64,000 bases of DNA from Herbaspirillum sp. RTI4 (GCF_034313965.1 NZ_JAVIWQ010000002.1:1488001-1552000); one strand, 5' to 3'. Positions 36,871 through 46,787 are shown, counted from the stretch's first letter. Made by a program: numbers and translations. Notes: generated by a model from the sequence alone, not told the origin.

Positions 36871-37405
36871 GCGCGCCCTGTATCTGAAAATAATCAGCCT
36901 GTATTTTTGAAAATCAGCGATACGCTTCAGATGGAACCTATTGCGTTCGAGATTTATTTCTCTCTTATAAATTATTAAAAATAACAGGTGGGCTGGGTGG
37001 TTTCATGAGGACTTGCGTTATCTTTAAACGCTTATTTCACAAATCAGGATTCGTTTCCGTGAGGGTCTGTTCCAGTGAGGTATCGTCGAGAGAAAATGCC
37101 ATGGAGTATCCCTTCTGAAAGATGAAGAATATTATGGTTGAATTAATGAAACACTAAAACACTAAATGAGAAAATACAATTATTTATTAAATATATAATT
37201 TATGGATAGAAATATTATTAAATATAAATTTAATTGAATAATTTTTTAAAAATAAAATTTATTGTTTTTAGTTAATATTATTTTCTCGTATTCAATTAAA
37301 CATGAGTAATTAATAAGATTATTCGTGCAGTTTATTTTGCAATATTGGGTTGTCAGAAGTCGGTACGGTGATCCGGTGAGATGGCGTCTGTGGCGGGCGC
37401 ACATG
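36871..37405. other. Upstream region of the exoprotein gene, AT-rich
   Basis: About 530 bp with a very AT-rich stretch from 37130 to 37330. It lies upstream of the exoprotein on the minus strand, so promoter and possibly silencer binding (for example an H-NS-like protein) would be here. No box pair or gene is convincing. Confidence 0.5.
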
Positions 37406-37443
37406 AAAAATGCCGTTCGACGCAAGGTCAAACGGCATTTTTT
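37406..37443. terminator. Terminator after lgt
   Basis: The 12-bp stem AAAAATGCCGTT/AACGGCATTTTT with a 13-nt loop is followed by T's on both strands. It lies about 40 bp beyond the lgt stop and shields the exoprotein promoter region. Confidence 0.8.
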
Positions 37444-37484
37444 CTGCCGGCGCATGAGCGGCCGGAGAGAGGGAGTGCTGCTGG

Positions 37485-38312
37485 TTATTTGGCCGCTACG
37501 ACGGGGGGTGTCGTATCAAATTTCGGATTCCTGTAGGCCACGATCAGCAAGACAATACCCAGCACGATCATGGGCACCGACAGCATTTGCCCGGCTGAAA
37601 TGGTGATGCCGCCGAAACTGACGTTGTAATCCGGCACGCGGAAATATTCGGTGAAAAAGCGGGCGCATCCGTAGAGCAGCGAAAACATGCCGGACACGGC
37701 CATGCGTGGCCGTGGATGACGTGCGTATAGCCACAGCAGAATGAAGAGCAGGATGCCATCCACCAGCATCTGATAAATCGGCGAGGGGTGGCGCGGCAGG
37801 TTATCGACATTGGGCCAGATCATGGCCCAAGGCAGCGAGGCATCGGCCACCCGGCCCGGCAATTCGGCGTTGATGAAATTGCCCAGACGTCCGGCGGCAT
37901 AGCCCAGCGGTACCAGCGGCGCGATGAAATCCATAATCTGCATCAGCGGACGTCCCTTCTTGCGGCCCCACCAGTACATGGCGACCAGTACGCCGAGAAA
38001 TCCGCCGTGAAATGACATGCCGCCTTTCCATACCGCGAAGATATCGGCTGGATTGTGAAAATAGTAGACCGGGTTATAAAACAGCACTTCGCCCAGACGA
38101 CCGCCCAGGACGACTCCCAGTACGCCGTAAAACAGCATGTCGTCGAGGTCTTCCTTTTTCCATCCGGCGGCGGCGATATGCGCTTGCCGGATGCGCACGC
38201 GTCCCAGCGCGATGAAGAAGACAAACGCTAGCAGGTACATCAGACCGTACCAGTGCACGGCCAGCGGACCGATGGATATGGCGATCGGATTGGGCATCGG
38301 GTGTATCAGCAT
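37485..38312 (-). CDS. lgt: Prolipoprotein diacylglyceryl transferase
   Basis: Lgt attaches diacylglycerol to the lipobox cysteine of prolipoproteins in the inner membrane. The 275-residue protein has about seven hydrophobic segments, the HGGFLG motif, and the signature region [16 protein letters not shown] with essential Arg and Asn. It is needed for BamC and the small lipoprotein in this window. It lies 41 bp downstream of the LysR regulator gene on the same strand and ends at a strong terminator. Confidence 0.96.
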   Translation of the reverse strand: MLIHPMPNPIAISIGPLAVHWYGLMYLLAFVFFIALGRVRIRQAHIAAAGWKKEDLDDMLFYGVLGVVLGGRLGEVLFYNPVYYFHNPADIFAVWKGGMSFHGGFLGVLVAMYWWGRKKGRPLMQIMDFIAPLVPLGYAAGRLGNFINAELPGRVADASLPWAMIWPNVDNLPRHPSPIYQMLVDGILLFILLWLYARHPRPRMAVSGMFSLLYGCARFFTEYFRVPDYNVSFGGITISAGQMLSVPMIVLGIVLLIVAYRNPKFDTTPPVVAAK

Positions 38313-38353
38313 GAGAGGGGCTTTCTAATGTATATGAAGGGGGCTGGAGGAGC

Positions 38354-39304
38354 CTAGGGAGAATCGGAGAGGACGTCAGGGGGTGTGGCGGCTTGTTCTG
38401 CGGGAGAGGGCGGGATGGCTTGCTCCCGGATCAGGTCAAGGAAGGCGCGCAGCACGGGTGAGGGGTTGTCGCGTCGCCAGGCCAGTCCGGTTTCTATCAG
38501 CGGCGTTGCCCCGCGCAAGCTGCGATAGTCGACTCCCGGACGGCGCAAGTTGGACACAGATTGTGGCACAAGTGCCATGCCCATGCCGGCCGATACCAGA
38601 CCGACGATGGTTTGCATCTGGATCGCTTCCTGGCCGATGTCCGGCACTACATCGGCGTCGCGGAAGCAACTCATGATGGTGTCGTGGAAGCCGGGCGCGA
38701 TCCGGCGCGGAAAAATAATCAGCGGCAGGTCAGCCAGTTGTCTGAGCGCAATCGGGCCTGTGCCGGGCAGCGCGCCGGTGGGAACGACGGCGATCAGCGG
38801 TTCTGACAGTACGGGCAGGTAGTCCAGGGTGCGCTTGATTTTGTCCGACAGGGGCGGCAGCAGCAGACCGGCGTCGATCTTGCCTTCGCCCAGCTGATCG
38901 AGCTGCACATCGCTGGTGGCTTCGCGCAGTTCGATGCGGACTTGGGGGTAGCGCGCCCGGAACTGTTGCAGCAGCGGCGGCAGGATGCTGTAGTCGGCGC
39001 TGGAAATGAAGGCCAGCGAGAGTACGCCGGCCGCTCCGCCAGCGGCGCGGCGCACCAGATCGGGCAGGGCGGCGGTTTGCAGCAGCAGGCGCTGCGCCTC
39101 CGGTAGCAGTGCTTCACCCGCAGCGGTGAGGCTGACGCTGCGTTTGGTGCGGGTAAATAACAGCGTCCCCAGCGCGTCTTCCAGCGCCTGAATGGTTTGC
39201 GACAGCGGCGGTTGGGTCATGTGCAGGCGCACGGCGGCGCGGCCGAAGTGTTTTTCTTCGGCGACGGCAATGAAGTAACGCAGCTGACGCAGGTCGATTT
39301 GCAT
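38354..39304 (-). CDS. LysR-family transcriptional regulator
   Basis: This 316-residue regulator has the winged helix-turn-helix at residues 1-62 (LRQLRYFIAVAEEKHFGRAA, MTQPPLSQTIQALED) and a substrate domain from about 90. The recognition motif PPLSQTI resembles the CbnR/BenM branch. The region upstream of its start carries TCATAT-N7-ATATGA, a LysR-type box, and an almost equal copy lies before ilvD. It likely controls itself and ilvD and/or the hydrolase gene between. lgt is 41 bp downstream. The effector is unknown. Confidence 0.9.
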   Translation of the reverse strand: MQIDLRQLRYFIAVAEEKHFGRAAVRLHMTQPPLSQTIQALEDALGTLLFTRTKRSVSLTAAGEALLPEAQRLLLQTAALPDLVRRAAGGAAGVLSLAFISSADYSILPPLLQQFRARYPQVRIELREATSDVQLDQLGEGKIDAGLLLPPLSDKIKRTLDYLPVLSEPLIAVVPTGALPGTGPIALRQLADLPLIIFPRRIAPGFHDTIMSCFRDADVVPDIGQEAIQMQTIVGLVSAGMGMALVPQSVSNLRRPGVDYRSLRGATPLIETGLAWRRDNPSPVLRAFLDLIREQAIPPSPAEQAATPPDVLSDSP

Positions 39305-39380
39305 GGCGGTGCATCAACGTAAAAGAGATGGAAAAGGAGGGGTAGTGAAAAAGGCGCTTGGGCCAGTCAATCGGATTATA

Positions 39381-39460
39381 GATGAATCATATGCAAAAAA
39401 TATGAATTGCCGCTGAGTCATATATTTAACCGCCGGTAAGTGGCAATGCACTTTGCGCGG
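39381..39460. repeat. Promoter-like direct repeat, copy 1
   Basis: 80 bp that match 41041-41120 at 64 of 80 positions by hand count, in the same orientation. It contains the dyad TCATAT-N7-ATATGA (39387-39405), a LysR-type box, and lies 76 bp upstream of the LysR gene start. Confidence 0.8.
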
Positions 39461-39607
39461 CATTTTTCTGTATCAAGCGATGGCTTCGCTGCTCTTGCTG
39501 GAAAAAAAAGGGGAGGGCCCGGCAGGTCGTCGTTGCAAGGGACATGGGTGAAAGATCGACATACCGACTCCCCTTGCTGATCTCACTGCCCGGCATTCAG
39601 CCTGCCG
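39461..39607 (-). other. 3' end of the hydrolase gene transcript
   Basis: Between the repeat and the hydrolase stop. A long-range 8-bp pairing AAGGGGAG/CTCCCCTT (39508-39515 with 39568-39575) followed by T8 on the minus strand may be a weak terminator. Confidence 0.35.
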
Positions 39608-40813
39608 TCATTTCATCAAGGTGTTGGACGGCAGTGTTTCATCGAGGAGTTTTTTGGCAGTGTTGATGCCGACCACGGGCAAGGTGTTTTCATCGAGCAA
39701 ACCCACTTGCACCAGTACGGACGCCTGATCCCAGTAAATATGTTCGTGGTAGAGCTTATCGCCACGGAAATTGACGATGGCAATCAACGGAATTTCGACA
39801 TATTTGCCGGTGGGTTTAATCCCCGGAAGCATCCAGTCGATTTCGCAGGTGTGGGTGAAGCAAAACAGGCATTCATCCACAATCTGGGAGGCCCCTTCGG
39901 TGCGGGAAATCGGAATCAGACGGGTATCCGGCGGATTGCTGTGGACGAAGTGATTGGTATAGAAATGATGCAAGTTTTTATACCCTACGCCACCCGTCAT
40001 GGTGGGGATATGGTTGACATAGGGTTCGGCCACCATCGTCGCCATCGTGTCATCCACGTTGCGGGTCGTAAATTCATATTCACAATGCTTATCCCACAAG
40101 GCGGAAAGATTGTAGTGCGGGCCGATGGCCTTGCGGAAGGCGTCGATCGATCGGCCATGCGCCATTAAGGCGGAGGATTTGTCGTAGTGTTCTGAAACGG
40201 GGCGGGCAAAGGCGTGATCCACATCAGGATACAAGTACATTCTGACGTTCGGCTTATCCTGCAAGCCAGCGACTATTTTCTCTCGCACTGCTGCGGGCGA
40301 AAAATGATCCAGGGCCGCGAAGTGCAATACCAAATTGCCTTTTATATGGTTTGCTTCATTCAGGTTTTCTTCGATGCCGACGCCGTAATAGGCGACCGCT
40401 ACATCGATATCGCAACGACATGCGGCCAGATAAGCCAACTTCCCGCCGAGGTAATAACCCAGCACACCGGCTTTGCCCTCAAATTGCGGAAGCTGACGTA
40501 AGACCTGTAAGGTGGCATCAATGTCTTCAACGGCCAGATCCTGATCGCAGCCGGTAAAGAGGGCGAAAGCGCGCTCCAGGTCTGCCGGCGTATAGCCCAG
40601 TTGCACTCCCGGTTCCTGCCGCCAGAACAGATCGGGTGCCAGCACGACATAGCCTTCCTCTGCGTAATGATCGGCAACTTCACGGACGAAATCATTAACC
40701 CCGAAAATTTCTTGCGCCAGCACAATGCCAGGCCCCTTGCCGGAGGCCGGTACCGCTAAATAGGCGCTAAATGTTCTACCGTCTGCGGCCTTGATGCTGA
40801 TATAGCTTCCCAT
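39608..40813 (-). CDS. Dienelactone hydrolase-like protein fused to an NTF2/SnoaL-like domain
   Basis: This 401-residue protein has an alpha/beta-hydrolase domain of the dienelactone hydrolase family (residues 1-235, GPGIVLAQEIFGVN, LGYYLGGKLAYLAACR, DVDHAFARP) and a C-terminal SnoaL/NTF2-like domain (about 245-385, WDKHCEYEFTTRNVDDTM). Dienelactone hydrolases use Cys-Asp-His; here the nucleophile elbow reads G-Y-Y-L-G-G, so the cysteine codon is tyrosine (TAC), while Asp (ALDHFSP) and His remain. It may be inactive, use another residue, or have a new function. AGAAGGAA precedes the ATG at 40813. Its upstream and downstream flanks carry two copies of a LysR-type promoter sequence. Confidence 0.85.
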   Translation of the reverse strand: MGSYISIKAADGRTFSAYLAVPASGKGPGIVLAQEIFGVNDFVREVADHYAEEGYVVLAPDLFWRQEPGVQLGYTPADLERAFALFTGCDQDLAVEDIDATLQVLRQLPQFEGKAGVLGYYLGGKLAYLAACRCDIDVAVAYYGVGIEENLNEANHIKGNLVLHFAALDHFSPAAVREKIVAGLQDKPNVRMYLYPDVDHAFARPVSEHYDKSSALMAHGRSIDAFRKAIGPHYNLSALWDKHCEYEFTTRNVDDTMATMVAEPYVNHIPTMTGGVGYKNLHHFYTNHFVHSNPPDTRLIPISRTEGASQIVDECLFCFTHTCEIDWMLPGIKPTGKYVEIPLIAIVNFRGDKLYHEHIYWDQASVLVQVGLLDENTLPVVGINTAKKLLDETLPSNTLMK

Positions 40814-41193
40814 TTGCGTTCCTTCTGAGGTGATGAAGAGGGGTATGTCCCTTCTGAAAATAGCCGCTGGCACAGGGGGATGTTGCCCGGAGACAACCAC
40901 TATAGTCGGTAGCAACTTCCCCTACTATCCGGATCTGGCAATTTATGCGTCGGTCGGGAGATTAAATTCGCCGGCGGCAAGATATGGATAGTGGCGGACA
41001 GGGACGCCCCTTATTGCTGCCGCCAGTCAATGAACAGAGCGATGAGTCATATCTAAAAAATATGAATTGCGTCTGAATCATATATTTGACAGCAGGTTGG
41101 AGGCAAGGCACTCTACGCGCACGCATTTGTCATCCGCATACCATTCGCCACTCATTTAGTTGCTCACTTAGCCCCACCCCTACGGAGATCGCC
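40814..41193. promoter_or_regulatory. Divergent hydrolase/ilvD control region
   Basis: 380 bp between two divergent starts. It contains repeat copy 2 (41041-41120), GGAG before the ilvD ATG and AGAAGGAA before the hydrolase ATG. No gene is supported. Confidence 0.6.
41041..41120. repeat. Promoter-like direct repeat, copy 2
   Basis: Partner of 39381-39460, with the same LysR-type dyad TCATAT-N7-ATATGA (41047-41065), about 75 bp upstream of the ilvD start. Confidence 0.8.
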
Positions 41194-42867
41194 ATGTCCT
41201 TCAACCGCCGTTCCAAAAATATCACTCAGGGCATCTCACGCAGCCCTAACCGCTCCATGTATTACGCCATGGGATATGAGAAGAAAGACTTCGACAATCC
41301 GATGATCGGCGTGGCGAACGGGCATTCCACCATTACTCCTTGCAATTCCGGTTTGCAGAAGCTGGCGGACATCGTGATTTCTACGATTAAAGCAGAAGGC
41401 GCCAATCCGCAAGTGTTCGGCACACCGACCATTTCCGACGGGATGTCGATGGGGACGGAAGGCATGAAGTATTCGCTGGTGTCGCGCGAAGTGATTGCCG
41501 ACTGCATCGAAACCGCCGTCATGGGGCAGTGGATGGATGGCGTGGTCGTCATCGGTGGTTGCGATAAAAACATGCCGGGCGGCATGATCGGCATGGCGCG
41601 CAGCAATGTGCCCGGCATCTACGTCTATGGCGGCACCATCAAGCCGGGCAAATGGAAGGGCAAAGACCTGACCATCGTGTCCTCATTTGAAGCGGTGGGT
41701 GAATTTTCGGCGGGCCGCATGTCGCAGGAAGATTTCGACGGCATCGAAAAAAATGCCTGTCCTTCGTCCGGTTCGTGCGGCGGGATGTACACGGCCAACA
41801 CCATGTCTTCTTCGTTCGAGGCGCTGGGCATGGCACTGATGTACTCCTCCACCATGGCCAATCCTGACGATGAAAAAGTCGGCTCCGCTGCTGAATCGGC
41901 GCGCGTGCTGGTCGAAGCCGTTAAGCGCGACCTCAAGCCGCGTGACATCATCACCCGCAAGTCGATCGAAAATGCCGTCGCGCTGATCATGGCGACCGGC
42001 GGCTCCACCAACGCCGTGTTGCATTACCTGGCGATTGCCCATGCCGCAGAAGTCGAATGGACCATCGATGACTTTGAGCGCGTGCGTCAGCAAGTGCCTG
42101 TCATTTGCAATCTCAAGCCTTCCGGCCAATATGTGGCGACCGACCTGCATCAGGCCGGCGGCATTCCGCAAGTCTTGAAAATCTTATTGAACGCCGGCCA
42201 CATCCACGGCGATTGCATCACCATTACCGGCCGCACTTTGGCGGAAGAACTGGCAGGCATTCCCGATCTGCCACGCGCCGATCAAAAAGTGATTCATACC
42301 ATCGACAAGGCTCTGTACGCGCAAGGCCATCTGGCGATCCTGAAGGGCAATCTGGCACCGGAAGGCTGCGTGGCCAAGATTACCGGTCTCAAGAATCCGG
42401 TCATCACCGGCCCGGCCCGGGTGTTTGACGATGAGTACACCGCGATGGATGCCATCCTGGCCGATCAGATCAAGCCCGGCGATGTGCTGGTGATGCGTTA
42501 CCTCGGCCCTAAGGGTGGCCCTGGCATGCCGGAAATGCTGGCACCGACTTCGGCGCTGATCGGCAAGGGTCTGGGCGAATCAGTGGGTCTGGTGACCGAT
42601 GGCCGTTTCTCCGGCGGCACCTGGGGCATGGTGGTGGGTCACGTTGCACCGGAAGCGTATGTCGGCGGACTCATTGCACTGGTCGAGGAAGGTGATTCGG
42701 TCACGATCGATGCGCATCAGCAGTTGCTGCAACTGAACGTGGCGGACGAGGAAATCGCTCGTCGTCGTGCCTTGTGGAAGCAGCCTGCACCGCGTTATAC
42801 GAGTGGCATTCTGTACAAATTCGGCGTACTGGTTTCATCGGCCAGTAAAGGCGCGGTGACCTGCTAG
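41194..42867 (+). CDS. ilvD: Dihydroxy-acid dehydratase
   Basis: IlvD performs the third common step of valine, isoleucine and leucine synthesis with an iron-sulfur cluster. The 557-residue protein shows the cysteine motifs [10 protein letters not shown] and [18 protein letters not shown], plus [14 protein letters not shown] and [12 protein letters not shown]. The ATG at 41194 follows ACGGAG and gives the family N-terminus; the more upstream in-frame ATG adds 36 unrelated residues. It is divergent from the hydrolase and LysR genes, and a LysR box lies about 130 bp upstream. Confidence 0.97.
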   Translation: MSFNRRSKNITQGISRSPNRSMYYAMGYEKKDFDNPMIGVANGHSTITPCNSGLQKLADIVISTIKAEGANPQVFGTPTISDGMSMGTEGMKYSLVSREVIADCIETAVMGQWMDGVVVIGGCDKNMPGGMIGMARSNVPGIYVYGGTIKPGKWKGKDLTIVSSFEAVGEFSAGRMSQEDFDGIEKNACPSSGSCGGMYTANTMSSSFEALGMALMYSSTMANPDDEKVGSAAESARVLVEAVKRDLKPRDIITRKSIENAVALIMATGGSTNAVLHYLAIAHAAEVEWTIDDFERVRQQVPVICNLKPSGQYVATDLHQAGGIPQVLKILLNAGHIHGDCITITGRTLAEELAGIPDLPRADQKVIHTIDKALYAQGHLAILKGNLAPEGCVAKITGLKNPVITGPARVFDDEYTAMDAILADQIKPGDVLVMRYLGPKGGPGMPEMLAPTSALIGKGLGESVGLVTDGRFSGGTWGMVVGHVAPEAYVGGLIALVEEGDSVTIDAHQQLLQLNVADEEIARRRALWKQPAPRYTSGILYKFGVLVSSASKGAVTC

Positions 42868-42941
42868 TATCTGGCTGCTATCCGGTGTGGTGATGTGCTT
42901 GCCGGATAGTTGCTGCGGGTCTGGATTTTATGGAGGGCAAG

Positions 42942-43265
42942 ATGAAACAATCGATATTGCAAGGCATGTTGCTGACCGGCGCATTGACGTTGGTGTCGGG
43001 CGCAGTCATGGCGCAGGCCTCGTCACTTGATCTGGCGCGGACTAAAAATTGCATGGCGTGCCATGCGATTGGCAATAAGGTGGTCGGTCCGGCGTATAAG
43101 GATGTCGCTAAAAAATATGCCGGACAAAAAGGCGCTGAGGATATGTTGGTGCAGAAGGTCATGAAGGGTGGCGGTGGCGTGTGGGGTGCAGTGCCGATGC
43201 CAGCCAATACCCAGGTTTCTGCGGCTCAAGCGCACACACTGGTCAAATGGGTGCTGTCACAGTAA
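42942..43265 (+). CDS. Small class I cytochrome c
   Basis: This 107-residue periplasmic cytochrome has a signal peptide cut near VMAQA, one haem site CMACH at residues 37-41, and an axial Met in VPMPAN near residue 86, resembling c551/c552-type electron carriers. The ATG at 42942 is preferred to one 12 bp upstream because GGAGG precedes it at 5-6 bp. It follows ilvD by 74 bp on the same strand and may be read through from it or have its own promoter. Its redox partner is not in the window. Confidence 0.93.
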   Translation: MKQSILQGMLLTGALTLVSGAVMAQASSLDLARTKNCMACHAIGNKVVGPAYKDVAKKYAGQKGAEDMLVQKVMKGGGGVWGAVPMPANTQVSAAQAHTLVKWVLSQ

Positions 43266-43298
43266 GTCGGCTGAACCAGAAGCAAGTAATGAGAATGA

Positions 43299-43332
43299 AA
43301 AAAACGCCACGTATATTTTACGTGGCGTTTTT
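43299..43332. terminator. Bidirectional terminator
   Basis: The stem AAAAACGCCACG/CGTGGCGTTTTT with a 9-nt loop has A- and T-runs on either side, ending both the cytochrome gene and the converging binding-protein gene. Confidence 0.9.
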
Positions 43333-43364
43333 CATTACAGCATTGGTTTGCCGTTGCGTAGTAC

Positions 43365-44510
43365 TTACTTGACGACTTCCAGCAAAGTACGGATGCCTGC
43401 CTTGTAAGTGTAGAGCGTCAGGGAACCGTCCTTGATATCGCCCTTGGCATCGAATGCGATCATGCCGGTAATGCCCTTGTAGTGGGTCTTGGCGATTTCA
43501 GGCAGGAATTTCGCAGGGACGGTGGAGTTGGCTTTCTTCATTGCCTCAGCAACGACCATGGTGGCGTCGTAAGCATAGGCAGCGTTATAGACAACGTCGA
43601 TACCGAAGCGTTTCTTGTACGAAACCTTGAAGTCTTCCATGGCTTTCTTGCCCGCTTCAGGGACGCCGCCTGCTTCAGCGCAGACGACCTGATCGTCACG
43701 CAAGCCATCGCCGGCCAGTGAGGCCAGTGAGCCGGTACAGATACCGTCGCCGCCCATGAACTTGGCGTCGATGCCGAGCTGTTTCATTTGACGCAGCATC
43801 GGGCCGCCGACTGCATCCATGCCGCCGAAGAAAATCACATCCGGTTTCTTGGATTTGATCGAGGTCAGGATGGCGTTGAAATCGGTAGCCTTGTCGTTGG
43901 TGTATTGCTTGGAGACGATAGTCGCGCCGGCTGCCTTGGCACCCTTGGCAAATTCTTCGGCGACGCCCTGGCCATAGGCGGTGCGGTCATCAATGACAGC
44001 GATATTCTTGCCCTTGAGATTCTTGACGGCATATTTGCCCAGCACGCTGCCGAGCTGCGCATCGTTGGCGACTACGCGGAAGGCGGTCTTGAAACCTTGC
44101 TGCGTGTACTTCGGATTGGTGGCGGAAGGCGAAATTTGCGGAATGCCTGCATCGCTGTAAATTTTTGAAGCCGGGATGGTGGTGCCTGAATTGAGGTGGC
44201 CGATCACTGCGGCGACTTTAGCGTCAACCAGCTTGGTGGCGACTGCGGTAGCTTGCTTCGGATCGGAAGCATCGTCTTCCGCCTGAAGGTCCAGTTTGAT
44301 TTTCTTGCCGCCGACAGTAAAACCCTTCTGGTTCAACTCTTCGATGGCCATGCGGGCGCCGTTTTCATTATCTTTGCCCATGTGCGCGTTCGGACCCGAG
44401 ATCGGGCCTACGTGACCAATGGTGACGGAGGACTCCTGCGCATAGGTTGCGCCGGCAAACATCAATGCAATAGCGCCAGCGAGGGGGATAATTTTGCTCT
44501 TGAGTTTCAT
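43365..44510 (-). CDS. Branched-chain amino acid ABC transporter binding protein (LivK-like)
   Basis: This 381-residue periplasmic binding protein has a signal peptide (IIPLAGAIALMFAGATYAQ) and the type I binding fold: VTIGHVGPISGPNAHMGKD at the start, YSDAGIPQISPSATNP, RVVANDAQLGSVLGKY, VYNAAYAYDATMV. It would deliver Leu, Ile, Val or a related amino acid to an ABC importer. No permease or ATPase gene adjoins it, so the transporter parts are elsewhere or shared. AAGGAC lies 8 bp before the ATG. High codon adaptation and a strong terminator suggest strong expression. Confidence 0.92.
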   Translation of the reverse strand: MKLKSKIIPLAGAIALMFAGATYAQESSVTIGHVGPISGPNAHMGKDNENGARMAIEELNQKGFTVGGKKIKLDLQAEDDASDPKQATAVATKLVDAKVAAVIGHLNSGTTIPASKIYSDAGIPQISPSATNPKYTQQGFKTAFRVVANDAQLGSVLGKYAVKNLKGKNIAVIDDRTAYGQGVAEEFAKGAKAAGATIVSKQYTNDKATDFNAILTSIKSKKPDVIFFGGMDAVGGPMLRQMKQLGIDAKFMGGDGICTGSLASLAGDGLRDDQVVCAEAGGVPEAGKKAMEDFKVSYKKRFGIDVVYNAAYAYDATMVVAEAMKKANSTVPAKFLPEIAKTHYKGITGMIAFDAKGDIKDGSLTLYTYKAGIRTLLEVVK

Positions 44511-45005
44511 TACTGAGGTCCTTTGTGTGAAAGAAAAATGGTGGGTGTGAAAGCTTGCTGTTGATGATTGTTATTTTCTGTTGGTACCGATCAGCGTCAT
44601 CCAATATCGACAAAGAAGGTAACGGTCAAACCTGCATCGGACAACCCTGAGGGATCAGGTTACAAAAGGTACAACATAAAAAACCTGCGTGCAAAGTATA
44701 TTTTGCCGTTGCCGGGATCAGTGAGGGACGGCGGTAAGCAATGCTGTGTGACAAGGCTGAGGTGCTGCGCAGTAGTGGGGCGAAGCGAGTGAAATAAGAC
44801 GACGTAATGCGCGGTAACGGTGCAGATATGGTGCAGATATCGGCTCTAAGCGCCGTTTTGGATCGTCATACCGCTTGTAAAAATATGTCGATGGGGCTGC
44901 GTGTGTTATTTTCCACGGGGTTCAACAGGCGTTCTTTGTTCAAGGCCACAGGTCCAACGCAATGAGGGCACTGCCGCCAATTTTATTTTTTCGGGATAGC
45001 GCTTT
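44511..45005. other. Divergent spacer between binding-protein and antiporter genes
   Basis: 495 bp upstream of both genes, so two promoters are expected. It holds a tandem pair of GGTGCAGATAT (44819-44840). A 74-codon frame at 44568 shows no ribosome site or known product. Confidence 0.4.
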
Positions 45006-46766
45006 ATGGATGCAGTGGAACTATTTATTCAGGATCTGGCCGTCATCATGCTGGTGGCGGGTGTCGTGACGGTGGTGTTTACCCGTTTCCGGCAACCGTT
45101 AGTGTTGGGTTACATCGTCGCCGGCGTACTCATAGGGCCGCACACGCCGCCTTTCGCGCTGATCCAGGATTTGCATACCGTTCATATTCTGTCCGAGCTG
45201 GGGGTGATTTTTCTGCTGTTTTCTCTGGGACTTGAGTTCAGTTTAAAAAAACTGGCCCGCGTCGGTGCGACTGCGCTGATCACGGCGATGGCGGAAATCG
45301 CCATGATGATCTGGCTCGGTTACGAAATCGGCGTGTACTTCGGCTGGAAACCGATGGATGCTGTTTTCCTGGGCGCGATGCTGGCCGTTTCCTCGACCAC
45401 CATTATCGTTAAAGCGCTCAATGAACTCGGCTTGAAAAACGAAAAATTTTCTCAAATCATTTTCGGCATTCTGATCGTTGAGGACATCCTCGCCATCGGC
45501 ATGATTGCTTTGCTCTCCGGCATTGCCACCAGCGGCTCGGTGGCGCCGGCAGAAGTGGCGGGAACCATAGGCAAACTGCTGCTCTTTATGACCGTGTCGC
45601 TGGTGGTAGGCATTGTTGTGGTGCCGCGCTTGCTGAGTTATGTCGCCCGTTTTCGCAGTAATGAAATGCTGCTGGTGAGCGTGCTCGCTATCTTGTTCGG
45701 ATTTTGCCTGCTGGTGATGAAATTGCAATACAGCGTTGCGCTGGGGGCCTTCCTGGTGGGCGCAATAATGGCCGAAGCGCGCCAGATTCATCGTATCGAA
45801 CGTGTGATCGAACCGCTACGCGATATGTTCAGCGCAATTTTCTTCGTCGCAATCGGCCTGCTGTTTGACCCGACTGTCCTCAAGGATTATTGGCTTCCGA
45901 TTACCGTGATTACGATAGCGGTGGTGTTCGGCAAGTTGGTCAGTTGCACTATCGGTGCGTTTCTTTCCGGCGAAACGGGCCGCACGCCGATGCGAGTGGG
46001 TATGGGGCTGGCGCAGATCGGTGAGTTTTCTTTCATCATCGCCGCGCTCGGCGTGAGTCTGAAAGTCACCAGCGACTTTCTTTACCCGATGGTGGTGGCG
46101 GTATCGGCCATTACGGCTTTGCTGACCCCCTACCTGATTCGTGCCGCCGATCCGTTGTCGAGCAAAGCCGCCAGCGTCTTGCCGTTAAAGCTCAGCAAGG
46201 CGCTGGGCCAGTATTCGACCTGGCTGCACAGTCTCCAACCGCAAGGCGATAAGGCAGCTCTGCGCAAAATCATCCTGCGCATTGTGCTGCAAGTCCTGGT
46301 GAATTTTGCGCTGATGATTGCCATCTTCATGTGCGCCTCGTTTTTCGAGAAAATCATCAGCGATAAAATGGTCGGCTGGGTGGATGATGTTGACCTCAAA
46401 AAGGCGCTGATCTGGGGCGGGGCTTTGGTGTTGTCGTTACCGTTTCTTATCGCGACCTATCACAAGTTGCAAGCGCTGAGCATGTTGCTGGCCGAAGTGA
46501 TCGTCGGGCCGGAGTTCAACAGTGTCCGCGCCAAGCGCATGCGCCAAGTGATTTCGGAAGCAGTGCCAGCATTGTCGATCGTATTTTTTATGGTACTGAT
46601 TTTCGGCTTGAGCGCGAATATCCTGCCGCCTTTGAAGTTGCTGCTCGTGGTGTTGCTGAGCGTTGCAGGTTTGTTGGCGCTGCTGTGGCAGCGGCTGATT
46701 AAATTGCATTCCCGCTTGCAGATCGCCTTGTTTGAAACCTTGAACGAGCAGCCGGAAGAGCATTGA
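45006..46766 (+). CDS. CPA2 cation:proton antiporter (KefB-like, no RCK domain)
   Basis: This 586-residue membrane protein has a CPA2 exchanger core of about 12 helices (residues 1-385; GYIVAGVLIGPHTPP, LLFSLGLEFSLKKL, VLGAMLAVSSTTIIVKAL-type region, QIIFGILIVEDILAI with the ion-binding Asp, and MGLAQIGEFSFIIAALG). Unlike KefB/KefC it has no C-terminal TrkA-N/RCK nucleotide domain; instead the last 170 residues contain about four further hydrophobic helices. It presumably exchanges K+ or Na+ for protons. rpiA starts 21 bp later and is probably co-transcribed. Confidence 0.88.
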   Translation: MDAVELFIQDLAVIMLVAGVVTVVFTRFRQPLVLGYIVAGVLIGPHTPPFALIQDLHTVHILSELGVIFLLFSLGLEFSLKKLARVGATALITAMAEIAMMIWLGYEIGVYFGWKPMDAVFLGAMLAVSSTTIIVKALNELGLKNEKFSQIIFGILIVEDILAIGMIALLSGIATSGSVAPAEVAGTIGKLLLFMTVSLVVGIVVVPRLLSYVARFRSNEMLLVSVLAILFGFCLLVMKLQYSVALGAFLVGAIMAEARQIHRIERVIEPLRDMFSAIFFVAIGLLFDPTVLKDYWLPITVITIAVVFGKLVSCTIGAFLSGETGRTPMRVGMGLAQIGEFSFIIAALGVSLKVTSDFLYPMVVAVSAITALLTPYLIRAADPLSSKAASVLPLKLSKALGQYSTWLHSLQPQGDKAALRKIILRIVLQVLVNFALMIAIFMCASFFEKIISDKMVGWVDDVDLKKALIWGGALVLSLPFLIATYHKLQALSMLLAEVIVGPEFNSVRAKRMRQVISEAVPALSIVFFMVLIFGLSANILPPLKLLLVVLLSVAGLLALLWQRLIKLHSRLQIALFETLNEQPEEH

Positions 46767-46787
46767 ATTATTTTTTAAGGCACTGAC

